Below are positions 32,620 through 43,122 of a DNA stretch of 64,000 nt, one piece after another; position 1 is the first letter of the stretch, and the number at the start of each line of letters is the position of its first letter. Below the pieces are notes generated by a model, which saw only the letters and a program-made list of their open reading frames with translations, was not told the origin of the DNA and made no database searches. A program made the translations under genes and the position numbers. Origin of the DNA: Narthecium ossifragum (Eukaryota > Streptophyta > Magnoliopsida > Dioscoreales > Nartheciaceae); the NCBI GenBank assembly GCA_963920575.1, contig OY986967.1:10906061-10970060 (forward strand), read 5' to 3'.

Positions 32620-32815
32620 GTAAGTTTGGTTCTAGTGGATACAGTAGAATTTGGTCAATCATGTAATCAATCAGGACAGTAAGTAGCAGTCCACACCTTT
32701 CATTCATTTGTATAATCAATTTTGACCACAAGAAAATCACTTAAAAGAGCAAACAGAAGATCATAAAATCACAAGCTTAATAAAACAGTTTCATCACAAA
32801 GCACATGTACATCAG

Positions 32816-33150
32816 TTACAAAAAGATTTTTACAAAAATTATCGTTACCACAACAACTAAAATCCAAGTGACGATGCACATTTCACATAATTGGTCGCAC
32901 ATCACTTGGACTTTAAGGCCCAATGTGTCCTCCGTGACTTCACTAAAGTATGATCGTGCTTCGGTAGCGTAACGTAGAATGCCTTCCCAAATAAAAAAAC
33001 CACAACCATCACGACGATTCGAACATGCGTAAAAGATGTGACCGGGATTTTTCAAAGTGCCGGAGGTTCGCCGCACAACTTTGAGTCCACTCCACAGCTA
33101 CACCTTAATGTAAACGGCCGAGGAGATGCAGATGACGACGATTGCGACAT
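32816..33150 (-). pseudogene. GRF-type zinc-finger protein, single frameshift
   Basis: The minus-strand ATG at 33150 opens MSQSSSSASPRPFTLRCSCG, the N-terminal half of a GRF zinc finger (CxCG). A one-base loss in the A run at about 33080-33082 then shifts frame; the rest of the finger continues as VVRRTSGTLKNPGHIFYAC, then GCGFFIWE. The product ends in a hydrophobic segment (ILVVVVTIIFVKIFL) that looks like a C-terminal membrane anchor, common in small plant GRF-domain proteins. GRF fingers bind single-stranded nucleic acid in some proteins; the role of the short plant forms is unknown to me. Correcting one base restores the whole finger, so a sequencing error is possible. Confidence 0.75.
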
Positions 33151-35057
33151 CCTTCATTTTATTACAAGCATAGTAAACAATAGATAAAACTAAGCATAAT
33201 AGTAAGAATTTCCAGCGCATATCATGATTATCAAATAACTTTGACCGCTTTGTCCTATGAACTTGAGCTTACAAAGGAAATACAGAACTATATGTTATAC
33301 TAAGGTTGCTGTCATAGTGGAGTTCAAACTGATTTAAGACTACATATATAAGCAATAACCATATCAAAATTATCAAAATATGTTAGGCATGATGTGTTCA
33401 AACTGATTTAAGACTAGGGAGAGAGATGTGAATCATCTCGAGTTGTCTCATATTAGTGATCTACAAAAATTTAATTGAATAACCTCTATTCAAAAGTAAG
33501 TTAAATTCTCTAGCTTCACAGAACTCTCTGATAGTGTTCTAACTTGAATAACCTCTATGAACGTCTATAATCCCTCATGAAACTTTGCCATATTTTGATC
33601 ATGAGTTCAACGTGTCGAACAGTTCTCTATACTATCAGTTAGCTAAAAGATATGTACACACATATACATGTAGCAGATAGTAATGGCAAAAACCCTCTTG
33701 GGCACAAGCATGAGGTATGTGTTTGTAAAGAAATAGTTCATCCAGCAGTTACTTCCTATTTTTTACAAACTACGCCCCTTTGTTCATTCTCACACTTTAA
33801 TGTTAACCAGACCTAATTTGCCAAGCTAATTCCTTAGAATCTAATTTTTTGTCCCAATCTATGTTCATTATTACTTCCTCATCAGTTAGCCAATACCAAA
33901 GTGATTGCACATAGCCAGCAAAGTTCCTGGTCTAAAAATTGTCTGTAACTAGCATAGCAATATAAAATTCAAATTTAGCACTTTGATTATCCCATGCATT
34001 AAGACAATTATAAATCTGAAGAGCAAACTTGTAATAAGGGCATCACTAGAATGGAAACTGGCTACAAGAGTTTCAAGTGAAATACCACACTTCTCATGCA
34101 ACTCTTAAATTTTTAAGATTCTTAAGTTAAAGGAACACTATGCACGAAGTAGAGTAGGTTACCTTTTAAAGTACTTCAATTAGCTTGGCTCCAATCACCA
34201 CACAGCAATTTAGGATGAGAAGGTTTCCTCGGACTTGTGAGTCAAGATGTGCAGATTCTTGGACAGATTTCACTGACTAAAACTGATGGAATAGCATAAA
34301 GACTCTGATAGCAAATATATCGAGATAAATGAGCCTTAGGAATGAAAAATCAGCAAACTTAACAAGTTCTATCAACATTGCTCAACTGAAGAACTTAAAA
34401 ATTTAACATCTACTGTAATGAGATGCCAGAAAAATCACCTATTACCAAAGGGCAATGCAGCGTATCAATCAGCAAAAATGTTGAAGAATATACCCAGCGA
34501 CGCACTTGAGCCGCGCAATCTTCCCGATCGGCCGGCAGTGGGGACAAGTAACAACAAAAACAAATATGGGAAGAGCGAGAGCGGAGGAGAGAAGAGACCA
34601 CATAGGTAACAAAATTGAAGTAATTTACCTGTGCGGGAGAGGATATGGGTGGATATAATCTCCCGGGAGATTGTATCCCGGGACATATTCTCCCGGGGGA
34701 TGGTGTGATGGGTTAAACTCTTCTCTCATATTTGGTAAGACAAAGGATAAGGTAGGAGAAGATTTAATCAAATATTTAAAGTTTTTTAGTTTTTAATCTA
34801 ATGGATCTTATCTCATGGTATTACATATCCCATCTCCCCCATGGGATTATTTTATCCCATGTACAAGGGATATGGAGTGCCAATGGGATTATTTATCCGA
34901 TGTCTAAAATCACACCAAACATGAGATAAAATGGGGTCCACAGGATTACTAATCCTATCCCACCTATAATACCACGAAACAAACGAGCCCTATATGTATA
35001 TAAAGCCACTCTGTTTCAACAGATTGTGGCATTTAAAATAATTAGTTTGCAATGCAT

Positions 35058-35088
<31 letters not shown>

Positions 35089-36811
35089 CCATATGAAATA
35101 TCCTTTAATCTCATTGGCACTATTGGTCCAGAACTCCACAGCATCTCATTAGCTAGGTTTTCTTTTTGCAGAACTTTTAGAACATATACCTCATGATTCA
35201 GATCATCAGCTTTGTGCATCATATCGGATTAAAGATGAGTGGCCTTGTTCTTGAAAAGTTTGTTTCAGCATTTTTTCTCCTCGCATTCTTTCAAACTATA
35301 TGTTTAATGCAGAAGTTCAACAGGTTCATCTGAGATCATCGTTAGAACTATCATACATGCTAATATCTAATATTAACATAGGGTCGGAAGTCATGAATCT
35401 CAATTTCCACAATTTACCAAAATCCAACCTAAGCTTCCAACATGCAAGCCACCATATTGACATGAATTTACAGAACTCAGGATATCTACTTGCCGCATTG
35501 ACTTTGACAATTTGCCCAGCAACTGTATCTTTAAATGCAATTGATACAGGAAAAAAAATAAAGATAGGTATTGAAATGGATTTGAAATTTAAAATAATAG
35601 ACGAAGCAAATTCAATAGGAAGAAGCGCCAAATGTTTAGCTCCATGTATGAACTTACTAAGGAAGCTCTATGCTTGACCAAAAATAAGAGATTCTCTTTA
35701 TCTTGTTTTTCAGTTTCTGATGCAGTAGAAGGAGCTTTTCAGAAGGTTGGGAATTCAACCCAATAATTTGAGCGCATGATTTGATTTATAAGACCAGTCT
35801 ATGTAGCTTCTAATGAATAACCTGTGCATGTAATATGCAGTTGTATACAACTGCACTTAGAGAGTACCCATTTTTTGGCTAAGATCTATCAGAACTACTA
35901 CATGATGACATACATGACTTTCTTTTGCTGAAACTAAACTCTAAGTCCCTCAGATGTAGCAAATTTCAATGGATAGCAAGTTGTGGACTGAAATTTACAA
36001 GTCTAATTAAAGCCAATCTTAAAACCCCTTCAAATATTGAAATCCAAAGAAAGTTAGCCAAATGATTTGGGCATCTTCAGCTTGTCGACTATGTAATCCA
36101 GCAACAGGAAATGCAAAACAGAAAAGTATGAAATGAACAGAGAAAAACTCACCATGTACATAAGGACTTGGAAAATATGATCAGACTGACGAAAGTAGGA
36201 ATACCACTCATTGTAAACTGCGTCCTATTGATTACATATGTGATCATTGTGAACCTTGTGGATCTAAAAGTGATGTACAAGGTGTCTGGAAATAGCTTCA
36301 TTTCTTAAAGCTGGTAAACCTTCATACACATTCACTCTACCTTCTACAGTATTAGAGCAAAATTAAGCAGTAAGAAAGGGGCTGTCAGTGTAAACTAAAA
36401 CTACCCGGACAGCATTAGAGGTACCTCTTTTAGGATACTTGAGTAAAACCTTAGAAGTGAGCTAGAATTAAAGAAGTTTACAGTGAAAATAACCAGGGCC
36501 TCCCCCAACAGAATTTTCATCAAGGAACAATAATGAGGCTTAGCGCAAACAGCTAAAGCACTGAACATCACAAATACAGAAATGCTCTCTCTTCATATAC
36601 TTTATTTTTATGGCAGATATAACTGAATATGCTATAACAATTAGGATTTGACAAGAAAGGACTAAATTCACCAAGATATTTGTTACCTTTAAAAAGATTA
36701 GGTGAACAGTTGGCATGGGTGATTGATTATATTTGTTTCTTTCATTCATCTTGATGTCTGCCACCAGTTTTTTTTAAGAGCATCCCAAGAACACAATGCT
36801 AGGCCAAGCAC
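33151..36811. other. AT-rich intergenic DNA
   Basis: No recognised gene. A TTA trinucleotide run lies at about 35061-35085. A minus-strand open frame at 35222-35016 has a coiled-coil-like stretch but no domain I recognise, and a plus-strand frame at 35300-35677 is likewise unassigned. Nothing else stands out beyond the MITE candidate near 34.6-35.0 kb. Confidence 0.4.
34640..34992. mobile_element. Possible MITE with CCCGGG-rich end
   Basis: The right end ACCACGAAACAAACGAGCCC resembles hAT-type MITE termini (reverse complement GGGCTCGTTTG). Inside are repeated TATCCCAT/ATGGGATA palindromic pieces, and the left part contains TCTCCCGGGAGA, ATCCCGGGAC and CTCCCGGGGGA. The left terminal repeat is not clear and no target duplication was found. 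Confidence 0.35.
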
Positions 36812-36829
36812 CTTTTCACTATTGTGTCT

Positions 36830-37154
36830 AGCGATTCACTGATAGTGGAGGCGGACTCGCTGTTCAGCGCGAAGATGGTGGAGGGCCGGATGCCTCTACT
36901 TGGAGATTGTGCTCGACTGGTGAAGGAGATATGGTGGGAGAGACGGAACCTTGTAGAGTTTGTAGTTAGATATATCCCTAGAGAGGAAAATAGTCGTGCG
37001 GATTGGATGACCAATATGGCTTTAGAGCTAGCTAATGTGTTCGATGAGGAGGAGGCTGCTGCTAGAGGGTCTGTCCCTAGTAGTAGCTATAGTAGTATGT
37101 AATCTCCCTGGTGGAGAACCAAGCCCTAGGGATTAACTATTTAAAAAAAAAAAG
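36830..37154 (+). mobile_element. LINE-E: very short LINE insertion (RNase H end plus 3' UTR)
   Basis: 325 bp flanked by a perfect 18-bp duplication CTTTTCACTATTGTGTCT at 36812-36829 and 37155-37172. It encodes the last part of RNase H (VEADSLFSAKMVEGR, IWWERRNLVEFVVRYIPRE, SRADW) and ends in an A run (37143-37153). The 3' region (GTCTGTCCCTAGTA, later GGGATTAACTATTT) resembles LINE-C and LINE-A. The ATG at 36824 lies in the duplication and is not a LINE start. Confidence 0.93.
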
Positions 37155-37584
37155 CTTTTCACTATTGTGTCTTGATAAGCCAACACATTTTCTCATGTTT
37201 CATGTCAATTTGCATCCTATATGAAGTGCCAAAGATATAGCATTATGTAGTTTAAAGTAGGCCAAAATACATTTTGATACCCTGTAGTTTCAGGGATTGG
37301 CATTCTACTACCCTTATCTTTAAAAATCACATTTTAGTACCTTGTGGTTTCATAACCTAGCAATTTAATCCAAATCAACAGACGCCGTTAGTCTGAGTCA
37401 CGGCAAACCAGCCACAGTGCTTATTTTGACTGATTTTATCTTATTTTGACTATTTTCACCGATTTTGCTGACGTGGGGAGAGAGAGAGAGATACGCGTGC
37501 GGGAGAGAGAGCATCCGCCGGACGTCGCCCCTTGTCGCCGGCTTCCTCGTCGAGTTCGTTGGACGATGAGGGAAGCTGAAGGCA

Positions 37585-38080
37585 TTGAAGAGGGTGACCA
37601 TGGCAACTGGTTGACGGTGACGAGCGACAGGACGGAGATGATGAAAGCCCGGTACCGGTGGCTGATGCCCCGGAGCGGGCGGCGGATTTGGAGATGCTCC
37701 CGCAGCACGGTGGCCACGTCGGACTCCTCCTCGAAGACGACCATAAAGTTCTGCAGCCTCAGGATCTGCAGGTGGCAGCTCAGCCAGAACAACACGCACA
37801 CCAGCAAGAATATGGCCATCCACGGGGTAGCTCCAGCGCGCACGCCACCGCGTCGCCCACCACGGGGTTCCCCACGAACGGCGTCCGCCTCGACTCCGAG
37901 CAGTACTTTATATCCGCACTCGGCGGCGAAGCAGGGCATGACGAACAGGGGGAGGAGGGTGAAGGAGCGGTTGAGCTGGGAAGTGTATCCCTGACGGACG
38001 GGGTCGCTCTCGCTGACGAGCTTGTCGAGGAAGAGGAAGCGGCGGAGGACGCGAGGGAGATGTTCACAGGATCCACAAAC
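37585..38080 (-). pseudogene. Captured DUF3537 gene fragment
   Basis: Minus-strand sequence encodes LPRVLRRFLFLDKLVSESD, then QLNRSF, PCFAAECGYK, ILRLQNFMVVFEEESDV, REHLQIRRPLR and ISHRYRAFI, the signature of plant DUF3537 membrane proteins (gustatory-receptor-like). The middle part (FVGNPVVGDAVACALEL) is in another frame, so at least two compensating shifts are present. It has no own start or promoter and lies wholly within the Pack-MULE. Confidence 0.8.
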
Positions 38081-38184
38081 AGATGACGCGAGCAGGGGAT
38101 AAGAACAGAGGATCAACTCGGGCGCTGAACAGGGGATCCGCGAACAGGAGTTACGCGGATGGGAGGAGCGACGAACCGGGGGCG

Positions 38185-38340
38185 TTGAACTCCAAGACCA
38201 CGTCGGGCGCCGCCATTCCCGCAGGCAAGGGCCCCCTCCGCTTCGAGTTCTTCTCCGACGGACTCGACATCGACGAACCCGTCAAGCCCGCCGAGGCCTT
38301 GGCGGGGCTCATCCGCCGTGCGTCGTCAACAACCCTTTTA
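38185..38340 (+). pseudogene. Captured UDP-glycosyltransferase fragment
   Basis: A short stretch, GPLRFEFFSDGLDIDEP, matches the conserved N-terminal acceptor-side motif of plant family 1 UDP-glycosyltransferases (RFEFFxDGL). It is preceded by low-complexity sequence and followed by VKPAEALAGLIRRASS. Only about 50 codons are involved and the glycosyltransferase PSPG box is absent, so it can have no activity. Confidence 0.6.
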
Positions 38341-38469
38341 TGTCGTGACCTCGAGGGCACGGTAGCCAGCGGAGGAGGATCGGCGGAGGGGGGAGAGGGG
38401 ATGGAGATTGGAGGGAGAAGTTAGACAAAGCGGCGGCGTCAGGATCGCCCTCACGGAGGAGGACGTTGG

Positions 38470-38830
38470 AGGCCTCATCAATGACTCCACCGGCGCCATC
38501 CACACCTATGCGGAGCTCGAGCTCCAGTCCCGCAAGGTCGCCGTCGTGCTCCGCCTGATCGACGTCCAGAAGGGACACGTCATCATGCTCCTCCTACCCA
38601 ACTCCACCGAGTCCGTCTTCGCCTTCCTCGACGCGTCCTACCTCGGCGCCATCTGCACCACTGCCAACCCCTTCTACACCGCCGCCAAGGTCCACAAGCA
38701 CGTCGCCGTCCGGCGCGAGGGTCATCGTTAGCGAGTCATGCCACCGTCGCCAAGGTCAAGGATTTCGCCAAAGTCCACAAGCAGGCCGAGCTGCCAGAGG
38801 TCGACATCGATCCGGGCGACGAGGTCCCCC
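38470..38830 (+). pseudogene. Captured 4-coumarate-CoA ligase fragment
   Basis: Encodes TYAELELQSRKVAVVL, VIMLLLPNSTESVFAFL, SYLGAICTTANPFYT, typical of the N-terminal adenylate-forming domain of 4CL (phenylpropanoid pathway, CoA activation of cinnamates). After 38731 the match continues in another frame (VIVSESCH, KVKDFAKVHK, EVDIDPGDEV). The AMP-binding SSGTTGLPKG motif is not present. The fragment is frameshifted and non-functional as an enzyme. Confidence 0.8.
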
Positions 38831-38908
38831 CTCCGCCGGGGCCAGCCTCTGGCGACGGTGCCGGCCCCGGGAAGAACGGCTCTCCGATGGGTGCCCTCTC
38901 TCTCCCAC

Positions 38909-38910
<2 letters not shown>

Positions 38911-38950
<40 letters not shown>
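38911..38950. repeat. CT dinucleotide microsatellite inside the Pack-MULE
   Basis: About 20 CT units followed by CCCCCTCCCCCTCCCC, next to the right terminal repeat. Inverted copies of short GA/CT runs near both ends suggest part of it derives from the terminal-repeat region. Confidence 0.9.
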
Positions 38951-38953
<3 letters not shown>

Positions 38954-39212
38954 CCTCCCCCTCCCCACGTCAACTAAAACCACTCTCTCTCTACCCATAT
39001 CAACTAAAACCAGTCAAAATAAGATAAAATTAGTCAAAATAAGCACTGTGGCTGGTTTGCCGTGACTCAGACTAACGGCGTCTGTTGATTTGGATTAAAT
39101 TGTCAGGTTATGAAACCACAGGGTACTAAAATGTGATTTTTAAAGATAAGGGTAGTAGAATGTCAATCCCTGAAACTACAGGGTATCAAAATGTATTTTG
39201 GCCTTTAAAGTA

Positions 39213-39812
39213 ATACTATGGCAACAACTATTGCCAAGCATTTGCAATAAAAAATTAAATGCATAAAAAAGAAATCAGAAAATGAGACACAAATAAAAAG
39301 ACCTACTGCAATTTAACCAGGAGTGCAAAACAATTTAAATTGAATAGTAACTTGAACAAGATGAGTACTATATAACTTCAGAAAGCCACATTTGTTTGAG
39401 CTGCAAAAACTCATGCTATTAACATCTCCCGATATCAGGAAATCAGTCCATGGCAAGCCACTCCTGGACTCTGGCATCTATCCTCCAATTTCATTGGCAA
39501 CACAACTATCTCAACAAGATCTCAAGCATAGAGAACAAAAGCTAGAGAATGGAAAATAGATATGAGGTTGGTAGGTAGAAACAAAAGTAGCACACACTGA
39601 AGCCTATCAGTTATGTCACAAGAAAATGCATCATGGTATCAGCATTCATTGTCAGCCTGTTCAGAAGACCCATAAGTCTTATACAGAATGGAAACGACTT
39701 ATATCCACTGAAGTAATTAATTTGGGTTATTGTTAAGTGTGCAAATGCACCACAAGTCACACTCACACCATAAGTTGCTAATGTAGATTGAATGCAGTTT
39801 TGTGTACATTTT
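39213..39812. other. Intergenic DNA between Pack-MULE and LINE-F
   Basis: AT-rich host DNA with no gene or repeat that I recognise. Confidence 0.5.
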
Positions 39813-39920
39813 AACGTGACATGTGCATTTGGGTGCTTGATATGGATGTTTTGTTCTGCCGGCTGCAGGGAGGAAAGGGGGTATTGTTGTGGTCTGGCTG
39901 GCTAGTTTTGAGAGGGTCTC

Positions 39921-42900
39921 TGTGAGGACCCGTAGCTCCAACCCGGGCTGACCGCTTGGGTCGAGGGTCTGGTTCTATTGGTTTTGGGCTTGGTTGGCCT
40001 TGCTTCGCGATCTTCGTTGATCGTTGCGGTTCTGGGGGTAATATGGTAAATTACTTATGGCGGAGCTGGTTTCACACACGCGTTGTGCACACACGGCCAT
40101 GCGGTGATGTATGTGTTTGATTAGATCATTAGGGGAATTCTAGATCGGAGGATCTTGATTAAATCAAGTTCTGAGTTTATGGGATCAGATCTGGCCAATC
40201 GGATGGCTAGGATCTAATCTTAAGCCATTAGTACTTAAGCCACCGTTTAACCCTCCTTTGTTAGGGATTATTTCCGCCGTTAGAGAGAGGAGAGATACGC
40301 CGCGATTGAGAGAGAGATCGAGAGAGAGAGAGGCGGCACGACCCAACCGGAGAGAAGGAGAAGAGGAGAAGGCGACACCGGCGGCGGGGTTCCTTCTCTC
40401 GACGGTGGAGTTCTTGGCTACGGCGACCGCGGCAAGGAGGATGACATCAACGGCAACGGTGCTCGACGGCTGAGGAGTGGAACCAGCGGCGGTGCTCGTG
40501 GCCAGAGAAGAGGAAGACTCCCGGATCTAGAGGTAGGGTTTGATCTAATCTCGTGATTAGGCTCTACTAGAGTAGAATAGGGTTTGATTCTTGTGGTTGT
40601 GGATTGTTGATTGCTCTGTGATTTTTCCGTGGCTCCGATGGTTGGAAACTGTTAGTTCTCTCATTCTTCTTGGATTTCTCTGTGGAGTTGTCTTGTGGAT
40701 TTCGCGGCCTCTGGTTGTTGTTCTTCCGCGTTCATTGCATTGCCGCTTCCTAGATTTGTTATTTAATGGTGGATTTTGATGAGCTTTGTTCCCATTATCT
40801 GTTTGTTTTTTTTGTGGACTCCGACGTGGTTTTATCTCCTTCTCCGATGTTATACTATGGATTCCGATGATAGGCCGTGCTCTGTTTTCGTCCCATGTTC
40901 TTGCTTCTCTTGTTTTGCCGCCGTGGTTACATGCTATGGATTAGTGGTGGTTTCTTTACGAGATTTCTCCCATGTTCTTCTCTCCCCTGTACTGTCCGGC
41001 GAGATGCATTTTGGCCTAGGAGTTGGGGATGCTTTCCATTCTCTCTTGTTGCTGGATTTTGATGGAATTCGAATACAATACTATGTTTTCTCCCCCGACT
41101 TCCTCTTGCATCTCTTTGCTGCCATTACTTGTATCTACGGAGTAGTGGTAGGTACTAGGGAGATTCCCCCCCCCCCCCCCCCCCCTTACTCTGTTTTTGG
41201 TGGTTGTGAATGCTGTGTCATGGGGTTTGAGGCTGCCGGATTTGCATTGTTGCAGCTGCTATGTTTCTTGTGGGTTCGTTGGTGTCTTCCTCTCTCTCTC
41301 CAGTATGCATTGCTCTGTTTATCCCCTGTATTGCATGGGTTGCTTGAGGTGTTTGAGCTTCCATGTCCTCCCCTGTTCTCGGGTTTAGAACTATGCTAAC
41401 TCTGTCTCCATCGTTCATAGTGTGCATGACAGAGACTGGGGCACAGCTCTTCGGGTAAAAAAAGTTCTTCGTTGTTTGGATTTCTTTGGGATCAACTGGT
41501 GATGGTTGAGATTTCTTTTGGAATGCCGCGACAGAGTTTTTGACTTCCCTTGTTTTTCTGGCTCTCGGATTTTGGTTCTTCATATTTGATTAAATGCCAA
41601 TAGGAAAGTTTTCCAATTAGACATCTGAGAACTTCTTGTTTCCTCGATTGCTCTGTGGGAATTCTTAATCTGTGATTGCACGCCTTAATTGGTATAGCGG
41701 TTAATAACCCCTCTATTTAATTTTATGCTAAATCTTGTTGTCATCCCCGTGTTTTACTGTAGATTGCCATTTGATATGATCTTAATATCTTGTAAGCCTA
41801 GGGCCGGCGGTGTGCCCGTTTTTATTTATTTTGTGGAAATGCTTATATTGTGCGGGCCAGTGGTGCCCTGTTAATTGATTAGTTGGGGGTGTGCCCATTG
41901 TACAATTTCTGGTTGACGGCGGTGCATGTTTTCGTAATGCCGAAATTTGAATTGAAACGTGATAATACTGAAATAGCTTAGCTCTTTTTTTATGTCTTAT
42001 ATGATAAATTGGACTTGCCTGATGAGATGTCATGTAGAGACACCTAGGCCTAGTTGTTTGAATAGGATCATGCATGATGATTGCATTAGAGACATTCAGG
42101 CTAGGTGGTAGGCGATAGTTTCGATCGCCGATCCGGGGTTCTCGGGTAGCCCGGATCTAGCCCTAGGACCGGGGTTTGGGTAGTCGAGGATTAGGGTGTG
42201 ATTGTCATCAATGATTATGTTTGATATCATTTGAGGTTATTGTTATAGTCGACCATGGATTAAATATTTATATTTGAGGTGTAGAGGTCGTGTCGGTCTC
42301 CAAGGCCAAGAGCTAAGGATGGTTGTCGATGCGTTCCCTAACATGTGTGTCCCCGCGAGAGATGGTATGACTGGGCAGGGTGGTACCTGGACAGGAGCCT
42401 GCAGTTTTTGTTTCCTCTCGTTTGTTCTTGGGTAAGGGTGATCCCGCATGGTACCGTTCCCTTGTTGGTGCTTAGGGTGATCTTGGTAACATTTTCAAGA
42501 GAGAGGTTCATGACGGGAGCCCTTGGGCCATCGATAGGGTTATGGGACCCTTGACATTCCTTAGACTTAGGCGGAGAACGACACAGTTGCAGTTTTCCCC
42601 TCCTTTCTATGCGACGTAGAGTAGAACCCTACTGGGCATTGTTGCTCACCCTACCTGGGCTGCATCGGCGATGCAGGTCAATGCAGTTCCTTCTTTCAGG
42701 TATTCCTTTAGAAGATGACGCGGCATTTCGAGGTGATCGAGGACTTGGAGCGTTGAGGAGTTCTTCTACAGATGATTTACAGTTTTAATCAGAGATGTAC
42801 AAATTGATGTATAAAATGATGTATTCAAGGATATAATTGTATGATTATTAAATTCAGTTGTATTTGAGAAGTATTGTAATATTCTTTGATATAAATGTTG

Positions 42901-43107
42901 AGGAATGTGAGAATGTTGAAATTGTAAAATGTACAGGTTTCTTGTGTTGTAATTATAAAGGGGATTTTGCCAAAATTTTTATGAACTTGAGGAATTAAAT
43001 TGTTTAAATTCATAGCAGTTATATCTTGGTGTGCCAATTGATGATGTAAACAGGTTTAGGTGGCTCACGCCTCGATCTGGATGGGTTTTCTGTGTCGGGG
43101 CGTGACA
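39921..43107 (+). repeat. 5' LTR of the LARD-like element
   Basis: 3187 bp. Includes a GA-rich tract (about 40316-40331), a C run at about 41165-41185 and a GAGGTAGGG donor-like site at about 40530. Compared with the 3' LTR it lacks a ~45-bp partial duplication near 48545-48600 and a ~19-bp duplication near 46975-46995. The two LTRs are otherwise very similar by eye. Confidence 0.95.
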
Positions 43108-43110
43108 GTT

Positions 43111-43122
43111 TGGTATCAGAGC
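43111..43122 (+). promoter_or_regulatory. Primer binding site (initiator tRNA-Met)
   Basis: TGGTATCAGAGC, three bases after the 5' LTR end, is complementary to the 3' end of plant initiator tRNA-Met, the usual primer of Ty3 and Copia reverse transcription. Confidence 0.95.

Larger units (their letters stand above)
37260..39203. mobile_element. Pack-MULE with three captured gene fragments
   Basis: A 1944-bp element with 192-bp terminal inverted repeats (37260-37451 and 39012-39203; about five mismatches by eye), starting GGCCAAAATACATTTTG, and flanked by a perfect 9-bp duplication TTTAAAGTA (37251-37259 and 39204-39212). Long terminal repeats and a 9-bp duplication are hallmarks of Mutator-like elements. 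It encodes no transposase; instead the interior is GC-rich and holds parts of a DUF3537 gene (minus), a UDP-glycosyltransferase (plus) and a 4-coumarate-CoA ligase (plus), so it is a non-autonomous Pack-MULE. Confidence 0.95.

Noticed and set aside
35300..35677. 125-codon frame with fairly normal composition
   Set aside because: No homologous family known to me, no promoter or splice signals nearby, and an equally long frame exists on the opposite strand.
41682..41715. tRNA-like box A (TTGGTATAGCGGTTAATAA) in both LTRs of the 10-kb element
   Set aside because: No B box (GGTTCGANTCC) or cloverleaf-forming sequence follows.
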